Of a stretch of DNA of 64,000 nt, positions 34,597-43,017 are shown piece after piece. Below the pieces are notes generated by a model that was not told the DNA's origin, ran no database searches, and saw only the letters and a list, made by a program, of their open reading frames with translations. The stretch's first letter is position 1; every line of letters starts with the position of its first letter. The DNA lies in NCBI RefSeq assembly GCF_000721265.1, contig NZ_JOFZ01000006.1, positions 62,001 through 126,000 on the forward strand, in the 5' to 3' direction. The DNA comes from Streptomyces sp. NRRL F-5126. Its GTDB lineage: Bacteria; Actinomycetota; Actinomycetes; Streptomycetales; Streptomycetaceae. The translations under genes and the position numbers were made by a program.

Positions 34597-35532
34597 TCAG
34601 CAGGCACATCTGATGGCGAACTCACGTTCGTTCCCGCCGCCCAGGACCTGCGTGTGGGCCGCCGCGTTCTCGAGGACGGAGCCGCGCACCGCGTTGTCGA
34701 GGCGGTAGATGTCCGCGACGAGGGCCTCCCACTCCCGGTTGCCGTCCGGCGCCCACTGGAACGGCAGCCGCTTCAGCTCCCAGTCCCCTCCGGCCTGCTC
34801 GGCACGGTGCAGCGCGGCCTTGACGATCTCCCGCTGCTGCGCCTTCTCCCGCGGCCGGCCGGCCGTGCAACCCAGCGGGAAGTCGAGGAACGAGGCGCGG
34901 GGAGGCTTCAGGTGAGTGGCCTGCTTGTGGAGTGTGGTGATGCTGGTGGTCGGGATTCCCCGCTTTTCGATCGCCCGGGCGAGGACCCCGAAGGCCACGT
35001 GGCACTGCGGGCAGAACGGCAGCACCAGCACGAGGTCGGCCCCCATTGCCTTGAACTCCTCGACGATCCGGGGAGCGACCTCGGTCGCCAGCTCGTCGAA
35101 CTGGCTGATCGAGCCGACCATCGACACTGCGTCGGCCGCGTAACGCCCGATGACACCGTCCCGTTCCAGGTCGAGCATGGTGTCCCTGGGGTAGGCCACG
35201 TTGGGGTCGGCGAGCGCGAAGGCGCGGATCGGGGTCATGTGCCCGAACAGCACGTCGTCCAGTTCGCGCTCCCTGGGCAGCAGCCGGTACGACAGGTCGC
35301 TGTGCTGCCTGAGCCGCGGCTGGTCCGGGAAGTAGGCCCCGCAGGACACCAGCAGCCCGACCGTCGCCTCACGCAGCGGGACGCTCATCGGTGTCAGCTC
35401 GGGCGGGTCGAAGTCGGGCAGCGGCTCGGGCTCTATGCCCAGCACGTTCCTGAGCAGGGCGTCGGGGTCGAACACCGGGAATCCCGGGTCCACCGGGCCG
35501 GAAGTCGTCTGATCAACGTCGGTCACGGTCAT
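34597..35532 (-). CDS. GrdB-family protein (glycine/sarcosine/betaine reductase selenoprotein B-like), Cys form
   Basis: A 311-residue protein and the first gene of the operon. The core 'VGLLVSCGAYFPDQP', 'RLLPRE', 'DPNVAYPRDTMLDLERDGVI', 'ADLVLVLPFCPQCHVAFGVL' and 'EKRGIPTTSITTLHKQATHL' matches the GRDB family, where a Cys or Sec sits in a P-C/U-x2-C-H motif. Here it is C174-x2-C177-H178, with another Cys at 64, and there is no in-frame TGA, so it is a Cys protein. Classical GrdB works in anaerobic amino-acid reduction; the aerobic relatives have no established reaction that I know of. The ATG has GAGG only 2 nt away, so the GTG at 35526 (8-nt spacing) may be the real start. Confidence 0.75.
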   Translation of the reverse strand: MTVTDVDQTTSGPVDPGFPVFDPDALLRNVLGIEPEPLPDFDPPELTPMSVPLREATVGLLVSCGAYFPDQPRLRQHSDLSYRLLPRERELDDVLFGHMTPIRAFALADPNVAYPRDTMLDLERDGVIGRYAADAVSMVGSISQFDELATEVAPRIVEEFKAMGADLVLVLPFCPQCHVAFGVLARAIEKRGIPTTSITTLHKQATHLKPPRASFLDFPLGCTAGRPREKAQQREIVKAALHRAEQAGGDWELKRLPFQWAPDGNREWEALVADIYRLDNAVRGSVLENAAAHTQVLGGGNEREFAIRCAC

Positions 35533-35865
35533 CACCTCAGAAGCAAGCGAAGGAAGCGGTTGAATACCCTCCGGGAGGGCACGAGGCGCCCGGCAGCGGG
35601 CGGCAGGCCCCCGACATGAACGGTTGGTGCGGCTCACGTCCGGGAAAGGGACGCTACGGGCCGCGCCACATCCGACCGAGCCGCTGGGCGAAGGCAGAGG
35701 AGCCCGTTGGCGAACCACGGGGCCGGCCCCGGACCTCCGGACCGCTCGGGCAACGGGGCGGTTCCGACTCGGTAGCTCCGGTCAGGTGAATGACGTGTTA
35801 GATTCCAGCGACTCCGTCCAGCGCGTAGTCGGGTAATGCCTTCGGTTACCGCAAAGGGAGATCTG
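35533..35865. promoter_or_regulatory. Divergent promoter region, GrdB-like operon / SnoaL-like gene
   Basis: The 333-bp region contains no supported gene. TAGATT (about 35799-35804) in an AT-richer patch could be a -10 box for the SnoaL-like gene. No convincing inverted repeat for the AraC regulator was found. Both transcripts of the catabolic island must start here. Confidence 0.4.
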
Positions 35866-36261
35866 GTGAACACCGAGGACCGCGAGGAAATAACCCGCCT
35901 CATCAATCGGCACGGCTATCTCATCGACACGGGCCGGCTCGACAGCCTGCATGAGATCTTCACCGCGGGCGTCGTGTACGACGTGAGCGACTTCGGTGGC
36001 GGAGAAGTCAACGGGCTGGCGGCCATGCGGGAATGGGTGCTGGCCCTTGATGACAGGAACCCGGTGGCCCACCATGTCACCAACATCGTTCTGGATGAGA
36101 TCACCGATGACGTCGCACGCTGCCTTTCAAAAGGGATCGGCATCGGTGTCGATGGGACTGCGCGAAGTGTCACCTATGAGGATCGCGTCGAACGATCCGA
36201 CGCAGGGTGGCGCATCACCCGCCGCACGGTAAAAGCCAGACGGACGCCGCTGCGCCCATAA
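35866..36261 (+). CDS. SnoaL/NTF2-like small protein
   Basis: A 131-residue NTF2-fold protein: 'REEITRLINRHGYLIDTGRL', 'LHEIFTAGVVYDVSDFGGG' and 'RNPVAHHVTNIVLDEITDDV' are typical of the SnoaL_4-type ring-hydroxylation or dehydratase-like group. The GTG at 35866 is chosen because AAGGGAG lies 5 nt before it; an upstream in-frame start adds ten residues. The codon use is less GC-biased than its neighbours, with GTT, ATA and AAA codons, which may reflect a recent acquisition. It may act on the same aromatic compound as the divergent operon. Confidence 0.82.
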   Translation: MNTEDREEITRLINRHGYLIDTGRLDSLHEIFTAGVVYDVSDFGGGEVNGLAAMREWVLALDDRNPVAHHVTNIVLDEITDDVARCLSKGIGIGVDGTARSVTYEDRVERSDAGWRITRRTVKARRTPLRP

Positions 36262-36506
36262 ATCTCATTGCCGGGACTTCTTTATCACCAGTGGCATCCT
36301 TCGACTCGCCCGGGTCGCACGCGATGCCCTCTTCGAAGCGGTCCGGTTCGTGCCGCTCCGGTCCGAGGGCTGACCACCAGGCGTACGGCCATCCGGGCCT
36401 CGCACCCACGCTCGCAGGGTTGCTGTGCCAGGCGACGAGGGCGGTTTCCGGTTCGGCCGTCGTCGACCTCGTGGCCCGGACCTCTCCGAGTCGCTACGGT
36501 TGAGCC

Positions 36507-37088
36507 ATGACCGCACTGCCCGACTGGATGCGCCCGCCGCGCGCGGAAGGCTGGTTCGCGGAGGACCTGGACCGCCTCCCGGAAGCACCGCGCCACACCG
36601 AGCTGATCGACGGAGCCCTCGTATTCATGATGTCCCCGCAGCGGTGGTGGCACGGCCATCTCGTCACGATGCTCACCGTGGCTCTCATGGAGCAGGCTCC
36701 GGCCGACGTAAGGGTCGGACGGGAGATGACCATCAAACTCGATCAACGCAATCGGCCTGAGCCGGATCTGCTGGTGACGACGGCCTTCTTCGACGGTGAC
36801 CGCACCTGGTTCGCACCGGATGAAGTACGACTCGCCGTCGAGGTTGTCTCGCCCGAGTCCGCCCACCGGGACCGCACGGTAAAGCTGCACAAATACGCGG
36901 AGGCCGGCATCCCGCACTACTGGCGCATCGAGGACGAGGACGGAGCACCCATCGTCCACGTCTACGAACTCGACGAGCCAACCGCCACCTATGTACCCGT
37001 TGGCATCTTCAGGGGCTCGCTCAACCGTCCGGTGCCCTTCGAGATCAACCTTGACCTGGAGAAGCTCGCTCCGCCCCGCCGCGGCTGA
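36507..37088 (+). CDS. Uma2-family putative nuclease (DUF820)
   Basis: A 193-residue protein with the Uma2 restriction-endonuclease-like fold. The PD-(D/E)xK-like residues are in 'RPEPDLLV' and 'LAVEVVSPESAHRDRTVKLH', followed by the family motif 'KYAEAGIPHYWRIE'. Uma2 proteins are abundant in streptomycetes and cyanobacteria, and their biological role is not firmly established. It stands alone at the border between the catabolic island and the conserved housekeeping block. Confidence 0.88.
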   Translation: MTALPDWMRPPRAEGWFAEDLDRLPEAPRHTELIDGALVFMMSPQRWWHGHLVTMLTVALMEQAPADVRVGREMTIKLDQRNRPEPDLLVTTAFFDGDRTWFAPDEVRLAVEVVSPESAHRDRTVKLHKYAEAGIPHYWRIEDEDGAPIVHVYELDEPTATYVPVGIFRGSLNRPVPFEINLDLEKLAPPRRG

Positions 37089-37117
37089 GCCGGCACCAGG
37101 TCAGGACGGAATGCGGT

Positions 37118-37145
37118 AGGGGCCGGACTCCCAAGTCCGACCCCT
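37118..37145. terminator. Bidirectional hairpin between Uma2 and ychF
   Basis: AGGGGCCGGACT and AGTCCGACCCCT pair as a 12-bp stem with one mismatch around a short loop, between the convergent Uma2 and ychF genes. Confidence 0.6.
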
Positions 37146-37191
37146 GCGACCAGCATTATGACGAAATGGCTGGCCTTCAGCAACGGACCCG

Positions 37192-38280
37192 CTACACGTT
37201 GAACCGGAACTCCACCACGTCGCCGTCCTTCATCACGTAGTCCTTGCCCTCCATGCGGGCCTTGCCCGCCGCGCGGGCGTCGGCGACCGAGCCCGTGGCG
37301 AGGAGGTCGTCGTACGAGATGACCTCGGCCTTGATGAAGCCCTTCTGGAAGTCCGTGTGAATGACGCCCGCCGCCTCGGGGGCCGTGGCGCCCTGTTTGA
37401 TCGTCCAGGCGCGGGACTCCTTGGGGCCCGCCGTGAGGTACGTCTGGAGGCCGAGGGTGCGGAAGCCGACGTGGGCCAGGGTGGCGAGGCCCGGCTCCTC
37501 CTGGCCGACCGACTGGAGAAGTTCGAGCGCCTCCTCGTCGTCGAGCTCCACGAGCTCCGACTCCAGCTTCGCGTTGAGGAAGATCGCCTCGGCCGGGGCG
37601 ACCAGTGCGCACTGCTCCGCCTTGAAGGCGTCGTCCGTCAGCTCCTCCTCGTCCACGTTGAAGACGTAGAGGAAGGGCTTCGTCGTCAGCAGGTGCAGGT
37701 CGTGCAGGGGCTCCGCGCGCTCCGTGCCCTGGGCGATGCCCGCCGCGAAGAGCGTCTGGCCCGATTCGAGGATGGACTGGGCCTCCTCGACCGCCGCGAC
37801 CTTCGGCTGGATGTCCTTCTTGATGCGCGACTCCTTCGTCAGGCGCGGCAGGACCTTCTCGATGGTCTGGAGGTCGGCGAGGATCAGCTCGGTGTTGATG
37901 GTCTCGATGTCGTCCTTCGGCGAGACCTTGCCGTCCACGTGGACGACGTTCTCGTCCCTGAACGCCCGGATCACCTGGCAGATCGCGTCGGACTCGCGGA
38001 TGTTCGCCAGGAACTTGTTGCCGAGGCCCTCGCCCTCCGATGCCCCGCGCACGATGCCCGCGATGTCGACGAAGTCGACCGTCGCCGGGACGGTCCGCTG
38101 GGAGTCGAACAGTTCGGTGAGCTTCGCGAGGCGCGGGTCCGGCACGCCCACCACGCCCACGTTGGGCTCGATCGTGGCGAACGGGTAGTTGGCCGCCAGC
38201 ACGTCGTTCTTGGTCAGGGCGTTGAACAGGGTCGACTTACCGACATTCGGCAGACCGACGATTCCGATCGTGAGCGACAC
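37192..38280 (-). CDS. ychF: Redox-regulated/ribosome-binding ATPase YchF
   Basis: A 362-residue Obg-family P-loop protein at the normal length of YchF. G1 is 'GLPNVGKST', the NxxE motif replacing NKxD is part of the ATP-specific site ('FLNAKLESEL'), and 'DFVDIAGIVRGASEGEGLGN' is G3. The TGS domain at the end has 'VIHTDFQKGFIKAEVISYDD' and 'GKDYVMKDGDVVEFRFN'. The GTG at 38280 gives 'MSLTIGIVGLPNVGK', the conserved start. YchF hydrolyses ATP and binds ribosomes; it is near universal in bacteria. First gene of the core block. Confidence 0.97.
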   Translation of the reverse strand: MSLTIGIVGLPNVGKSTLFNALTKNDVLAANYPFATIEPNVGVVGVPDPRLAKLTELFDSQRTVPATVDFVDIAGIVRGASEGEGLGNKFLANIRESDAICQVIRAFRDENVVHVDGKVSPKDDIETINTELILADLQTIEKVLPRLTKESRIKKDIQPKVAAVEEAQSILESGQTLFAAGIAQGTERAEPLHDLHLLTTKPFLYVFNVDEEELTDDAFKAEQCALVAPAEAIFLNAKLESELVELDDEEALELLQSVGQEEPGLATLAHVGFRTLGLQTYLTAGPKESRAWTIKQGATAPEAAGVIHTDFQKGFIKAEVISYDDLLATGSVADARAAGKARMEGKDYVMKDGDVVEFRFNV

Positions 38281-38461
38281 GGTGGCGACTTCCGTTGTGG
38301 GTGGGGTGGGCTGGGGTACCTGCGGGGTGATGCCGGCTGTCAAGTCTACGGGCGCGCCGGGCCACGACGTCACCGGTCGGTTCCTCGAACGCAGTGCCAA
38401 GGTCGTCCAAAGGGCGTGTCCCGTGCCCGGTTCGTCACCCCGCGCCACTTACGTTGGTCCG

Positions 38462-39082
38462 GTGGAGCAGCACAGGACACGTCGACCCCAGGGCCGCACC
38501 CCCGCCTCCCACCTGGCGCGCGGCGGCTACGCGCAGCCGGCCGGCACGTACCGGGCGGCCGTGGCGCCCGGCGCCTCGTCCGCTTCCGGGCGGCGGGTGC
38601 CGCCCGTGGTGGCCGCTGTGCGCAGACTCCCGAACCCGCGCCTCACCGGTCTTGGCACCGGGTTGTTCGCCACCGCCGCCATGGTCTTCCTCGGCTTCGT
38701 GGACGATCTGATCTTCGGCGACTCCCCCGCCTTCTTCGGCGTGCTGTTCCTGCCCGTCAGCGCGGCGACCGCGCTGTGGGTGCGCGAGGCCGACCTGGTG
38801 ACGGCGCCCATCGCCGTGCCGATCGCGTTCGCCGCCGGCACCGTGCCGCTGTCCGCCGGCGCCGGCGGCTTCGCGGGCAACGTCATGGGCGTCGTCACAG
38901 CCCTCGCCATGCACGCCGGCTGGCTGTACGGCGGCACGCTGATCGCGGGCGTCATCGCCTCCGTGCGGAAGATCCGGCAGATGGGGCGGCGGCAGTCAAG
39001 GAAGGCGGCGGCGCGCGCGGCGGAGGCCGCGCGGTCGGACGCGGCCGTGCGCGCCGTCGTGCGCGGGCCGCGCCGCGGCTGA
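38462..39082 (+). CDS. DUF6542 membrane protein
   Basis: A 206-residue protein with a disordered basic N-terminus (about 55 residues), about four transmembrane helices ('LTGLGTGLFATAAMVFLGFV', 'AFFGVLFLPVSAATALWV', 'IAVPIAFAAGTVPLSAGAG', 'VMGVVTALAMHAGWLYGGTL') and a basic Ala/Arg-rich C-terminus. This matches the DUF6542 family found between ppgK and ychF in streptomycetes. The start is taken at GTG 38462. Function unknown. Confidence 0.82.
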   Translation: MEQHRTRRPQGRTPASHLARGGYAQPAGTYRAAVAPGASSASGRRVPPVVAAVRRLPNPRLTGLGTGLFATAAMVFLGFVDDLIFGDSPAFFGVLFLPVSAATALWVREADLVTAPIAVPIAFAAGTVPLSAGAGGFAGNVMGVVTALAMHAGWLYGGTLIAGVIASVRKIRQMGRRQSRKAAARAAEAARSDAAVRAVVRGPRRG

Positions 39083-39141
39083 GGGACGAGCCCGCGGGGA
39101 GCGAGCGCGTCGGGCGGCGCGGCCTCGGGCGCGGCGGGTGG

Positions 39142-39882
39142 TCAGTGGCGGGCCGCCGTCATCGCCGCGCCGACGATGCCCGCGTTGTTCTGCAGCTCCG
39201 CGGCGACGATCTCCGCCCTGATGCCCTCGATGCGCGGCAGGAACTTGTCCGCCTTGCGGCTCACCCCGCCGCCGATGATGAACAGTTCGGGCGAGAACAG
39301 CATCTCCAGGTGGGCCAGGTATTTCTGCACCCTGTTGCGCGCCCAGCGGCTCCAGCTGAGGTCCTCGTCCTCCTTCGCCTTCGCGGACGCACGCTTCTCC
39401 GCGTCGTGCCCGCGCAGTTCCAGGTGGCCGAGCTCCGTGTTCGGCACGAGCACGCCGTCGTGGAAGAGCGCGCTGCCGATCCCCGTGCCGAACGTCAGCA
39501 CCATCACGACGCCCTTGCGGCCGCGGCCGGCGCCGAAGGCCATCTCGGCGACGCCGGCCGCGTCGGCGTCGTTCATGACGACGACCGGCATGGAGAGCCG
39601 GTCCCCGACCAGGGCCCCGGCGTCCACATCGACCCACGACTTGTCGACGTTCGCCGCCGTGCGCACCACGGAGCCCGTCACCACGCCGGGGAACGTGATG
39701 CCGATCGGGCCCGACCAGTCGAAGTGGCGCACCACCTCGACGACGCCTTCGAGGACGCCCTCGGGCGTCGCCGGGTGCGGGGTGAGTACTTTGTGCCGTG
39801 CCTGCGCCAGGTCGCCGGCCGCCAGGTCGACGGGCGCGCCCTTGATGCCAGAGCCGCCGATGTCCACTCCGAAGACATTCAT
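39142..39882 (-). CDS. ppgK: Polyphosphate glucokinase
   Basis: A 246-residue ROK-family kinase at the usual PpgK length. 'GVDIGGSGIKGAPVDL' is the phosphate-binding loop, 'ITFPGVVTGSVVRTAANVDK' and 'VMNDADAAGVAEMAFGAGRG' carry the catalytic Asp, and 'VLTFGTGIGSALFHDG' and 'FIIGGGVSRKADKF' complete the ATPase fold. The enzyme phosphorylates glucose with polyphosphate or ATP. In actinomycetes it supplies glucose-6-phosphate from internal sugars. It lies 53 bp downstream of ispH on the same strand. Confidence 0.95.
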   Translation of the reverse strand: MNVFGVDIGGSGIKGAPVDLAAGDLAQARHKVLTPHPATPEGVLEGVVEVVRHFDWSGPIGITFPGVVTGSVVRTAANVDKSWVDVDAGALVGDRLSMPVVVMNDADAAGVAEMAFGAGRGRKGVVMVLTFGTGIGSALFHDGVLVPNTELGHLELRGHDAEKRASAKAKEDEDLSWSRWARNRVQKYLAHLEMLFSPELFIIGGGVSRKADKFLPRIEGIRAEIVAAELQNNAGIVGAAMTAARH

Positions 39883-39935
39883 GGGCTTACGTTAAGGCCA
39901 GGCGTCCGGCGGCGGGTGGCGGGTGGCGGGTGCCT

Positions 39936-40946
39936 TCAGGACGTGCCGAGCTCCGCGCGCAGGTCCCTGCGCAGCTCCTTGGGCAGCGAGAACGTGATCG
40001 ACTCCTCGGCGGCCTTGACGATCTCCACATCCTCGAAGCCGTGGTGCGTGAGCCACTCGAGGACGCCCTCGACCAGCACGTCGGGCACGGAGGCCCCGGA
40101 GGTGAGGCCGACCGTGGTGACGCCGTCGAGCCACGCCTCGTCGATCTCCTCGGCGCTGTCGACCAGGTGCGCGTCGCGCGCGCCCGCACCCAGGGCGACC
40201 TCGACGAGGCGGACCGAGTTGGACGAGTTCTTCGAGCCGACGACGATCACCAGGTCGGCCGCCGAGCCCATCTGCTTCACGGCGATCTGGCGGTTCTGCG
40301 TGGCGTAGCAGATGTCGTCGCTGGGCGGCGAGACCAGCTGCGGGAACTTCTCCTTCAGCCGGTCGACAGTTTCCATCGTCTCGTCCACGGACAGCGTCGT
40401 CTGGGAGAGCCAGACGACCTTGGACTCGTCGCGCACCTCGACGTCGGGCACGTCGGCCGGGCCGTCCACGATCGTGATGTGCTCGGGGGCCTCGCCGGAC
40501 GTGCCGACGACCTCCTCGTGGCCCTCGTGGCCGATCAGGAGGATGTCGAAGTCCTCCTTCGCGTACCGCACGGCCTCGCGGTGCACCTTGGTGACGAGGG
40601 GGCAGGTGGCGTCGATCGTGGCGAGGTTGCGCGCGGCGGCCTCCTCGTGCACGACAGGGGCGACGCCGTGCGCGGAGAACATGACGATCGAGCCCTCGGG
40701 GACCTCGGCCGTCTCCTCGACGAAGATGGCGCCCTTCTTCTCGAGCGTTTTCACCACGTACTTGTTGTGGACGATCTCGTGCCTGACGTAGACCGGGGCG
40801 CCGTACTGCTCCAGAGCCTTCTCCACGGCGATCACGGCGCGGTCCACACCCGCGCAGTAGCCACGCGGCGAGGCGAGCAGGACGCGCTTTCCGGCGGCGG
40901 ACGACGACGCGGATGACGCGGCTGACGGGTCGGGCGTTGCAGTCAT
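39936..40946 (-). CDS. ispH: 4-hydroxy-3-methylbut-2-enyl diphosphate reductase
   Basis: A 336-residue IspH. The three Cys ligands of the 4Fe-4S cluster are C31 ('[12 protein letters not shown]'), C115 ('[12 protein letters not shown]') and C213 ('[11 protein letters not shown]'). 'SAHGVAP' and '[20 protein letters not shown]' hold the substrate-binding Ser/Asn residues. It performs the last step of the MEP isoprenoid pathway, yielding IPP and DMAPP. ATG 40946 is used; a GTG 9 bp upstream is possible. A 102-bp gap separates it from the divergent xseA. Confidence 0.96.
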   Translation of the reverse strand: MTATPDPSAASSASSSAAGKRVLLASPRGYCAGVDRAVIAVEKALEQYGAPVYVRHEIVHNKYVVKTLEKKGAIFVEETAEVPEGSIVMFSAHGVAPVVHEEAAARNLATIDATCPLVTKVHREAVRYAKEDFDILLIGHEGHEEVVGTSGEAPEHITIVDGPADVPDVEVRDESKVVWLSQTTLSVDETMETVDRLKEKFPQLVSPPSDDICYATQNRQIAVKQMGSAADLVIVVGSKNSSNSVRLVEVALGAGARDAHLVDSAEEIDEAWLDGVTTVGLTSGASVPDVLVEGVLEWLTHHGFEDVEIVKAAEESITFSLPKELRRDLRAELGTS

Positions 40947-41048
40947 GCGGACCATCGTACGGGTGGTGTCCGGCCGCGCGGGATCACCCTCAGGGGGCTG
41001 TGGACAACTTCGGCGGCGGTGTCGTAGGCGGCCGATACGCTCGGTGGT

Positions 41049-42254
41049 ATGGCTCTGACAACGTCACCTCAGGCCCCGCTCCCCGTCGGCGAGGTGTCGC
41101 GGCTGATCGGCGGCTGGATCGACCGGCTCGGCGCGGTGTGGGTGGAGGGTCAGATCACGCAGCTCTCCCGCCGTCCCGGCGCCGGCGTGGTCTTCCTGAC
41201 GCTGCGCGATCCCTCGTACGACATCTCGGTCGGGGTGACGTGCTACCGCCAGGTCTTCGACGCGATCGCGGACGTCGTGTCGGAGGGCGCGCGCGTGGTG
41301 GTGCACGCGAAGCCGGAGTGGTATGCGCCGCGCGGCCAGCTGTCGCTGCGGGCCGTGGAGATAAGGCCGGTCGGGATGGGCGAGCTGCTCGTGCGGCTCG
41401 AACAGCTCAAGAAGTCGCTGGCCGCCGAGGGGCTCTTCGCGCAGGACAGGAAGCGGCCGCTGCCGTTCCTGCCGCAGCTGGTCGGCCTGGTCTGCGGGCG
41501 TGCGTCGGCGGCGGAGCGCGATGTCCTGGAGAACGCGCGCCGCCGGTGGCCCGCGGTCCGCTTCGAGGTGCGCAATACGGCCGTGCAGGGCGTCAACGCG
41601 GTCGCGCAGGTGGTGCAGGCGGTGAAGGAGCTGGACGCGGCCGAGGCGGTCGACGTGATCGTGGTGGCGCGCGGCGGCGGCAGCGTGGAGGATCTGCTGC
41701 CGTTCTCGGACGAGCAGCTGGTGCGGGCGGTGGCCGCGTGCCGCACGCCGGTGGTGTCGGCGATCGGCCACGAGCCGGACTCGCCGCTGCTCGACCTGGT
41801 CGCCGACGTGCGGGCGTCGACGCCCACGGACGCGGCGAAGCGTGTCGTGCCGGACGTCGGCGAGGAGCTGGAGCGGGTGGACGGCCTGCGGGACCGCGCG
41901 CTGCGCACGGTGCGGGCGCTGCTGGAACGGGAGGAGCGCGGCCTCGCGCACGCGCTGGCGCGGCCGGTGATGGAGCGGCCGCAGCGGATGGTCGAGGAGC
42001 GCGAGGCCGAGGTGACGGCCCTCGCGGACCGCGGCCGCCGCGTGCTGCGCCACCTGCTCGACCGGGCCGACTCGGAGCTGTCGCACACCCTGGCGCGCGT
42101 GGTGGCGCTGTCCCCGGCGGCGACGCTGGAGCGCGGGTACGCGGTGCTGCAGCGCGAGGACGGCACGGTGGTCCGCTCGCCCGGCCAGGTCACGCAGGGC
42201 GACGCACTGCGCGCGCGGGTCGCGGAGGGCGAGTTCCCCGTCCGCGCGGACTGA
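41049..42254 (+). CDS. xseA: Exodeoxyribonuclease VII large subunit
   Basis: A 401-residue XseA with an N-terminal OB-fold ('[20 protein letters not shown]') and the catalytic domain with '[20 protein letters not shown]', '[20 protein letters not shown]' and '[20 protein letters not shown]'. A coiled-coil region rich in Glu/Arg follows (about 265-350), then the C-terminal '[20 protein letters not shown]' segment. It degrades single-stranded DNA together with XseB. The xseB gene lies 465 bp away on the opposite strand rather than directly after it. Confidence 0.95.
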   Translation: MALTTSPQAPLPVGEVSRLIGGWIDRLGAVWVEGQITQLSRRPGAGVVFLTLRDPSYDISVGVTCYRQVFDAIADVVSEGARVVVHAKPEWYAPRGQLSLRAVEIRPVGMGELLVRLEQLKKSLAAEGLFAQDRKRPLPFLPQLVGLVCGRASAAERDVLENARRRWPAVRFEVRNTAVQGVNAVAQVVQAVKELDAAEAVDVIVVARGGGSVEDLLPFSDEQLVRAVAACRTPVVSAIGHEPDSPLLDLVADVRASTPTDAAKRVVPDVGEELERVDGLRDRALRTVRALLEREERGLAHALARPVMERPQRMVEEREAEVTALADRGRRVLRHLLDRADSELSHTLARVVALSPAATLERGYAVLQREDGTVVRSPGQVTQGDALRARVAEGEFPVRAD

Positions 42255-42719
42255 CGCACGGGCCGCCGGAAGCGGCATCATCGCCGCCGAGTGGCGCCCG
42301 CGGCCCGGCCGCGGCGGGGAGTGGTCAGGACCGGCGGCCCCGGTGGACCACCGACGGCCGCGTGACGGTTGGCGCGTGGCGACCCGCGCGTGACAGCCCC
42401 GTCAGCGCACCCGCGGGGGTGCGGGCCGGGCGGATCAGGGCTTCGTGCTCTCTGCCGGGGCAGCCCGCCAGAGGTGGCCCGGAAGCGCCTGCGGGTCCCC
42501 GGCGGCACGCTCTTCGAAGGGCAACGGACCCCATCGGTCAGGCCGGTCACGGCCGCCGTGCGGCCCCCGTGCGCGGAATGCGATGGCTCGGATGGACGAC
42601 TCGGACCGTCCAGTGCCCTGCGGACGGTGGGGCCGGAAGCGGCCCGGCGCGGCCAAGGCCGTCGGGACGGCCCTGCACGGGTGTCGACCGTGTTCGGGGC
42701 GACGCGGCGGCGCCGCGTG
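42255..42719. other. 465-bp gap between xseA and xseB, no supported gene
   Basis: This stretch is open in several frames only because it is very GC-rich. None of the possible products (for example 90 residues ending at 42278 on the minus strand) resembles a known family, and they are Arg/Pro/Gly-rich as expected from out-of-frame reading. It may hold terminators for the two convergent genes; I did not see a strong stem. Confidence 0.5.
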
Positions 42720-42959
42720 TCAGTCCTCCGCGGGCTCCTCCGTCGCCAGGGATGCGTTCAGGCGCTCCCTCGCGCCGTCCAGCCAGTGGCGGCAGACCTT
42801 TGCCAGCTCCTCGCCGCGCTCCCAGAGCGCCAGCGACGCCTCCAGGCTCGTGCCGCCCGCTTCGAGGCGGCGCACGACCTCGATCAGCTCGTCGCGCGCC
42901 TGCTCGTAGCCGAGCGCGCTCGTCGGCTCCGGCTCGGCGCCCGTATCCGTCTTGGCCAT
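42720..42959 (-). CDS. xseB: Exodeoxyribonuclease VII small subunit
   Basis: A 79-residue helical protein of normal XseB length. 'GYEQARDELIEVVRRLEAGG' and 'SLEASLALWERGEELAKVCR' are the conserved paired helices. ATG 42959 is chosen, giving a short acidic N-terminus. It binds several-to-one to XseA. The next gene on the strand upstream is the DUF4245 protein. Confidence 0.93.
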   Translation of the reverse strand: MAKTDTGAEPEPTSALGYEQARDELIEVVRRLEAGGTSLEASLALWERGEELAKVCRHWLDGARERLNASLATEEPAED

Positions 42960-43017
42960 GGATCCCACCTTAGAGGCGGGCACCGACAGCCGGGCTCCGC
43001 GACGGCGGAAGCCCCGT

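Noticed and set aside
34597..35532. Selenoprotein reading of the GrdB-like gene
   Set aside because: There is no in-frame TGA; the motif position is TGC (Cys), so no selenocysteine insertion is needed.
36262..36506. Possible small gene fragment on the minus strand upstream of Uma2
   Set aside because: A stretch reads like ordinary protein for about 40 residues but there is no start signal, no recognised family and no complete frame.
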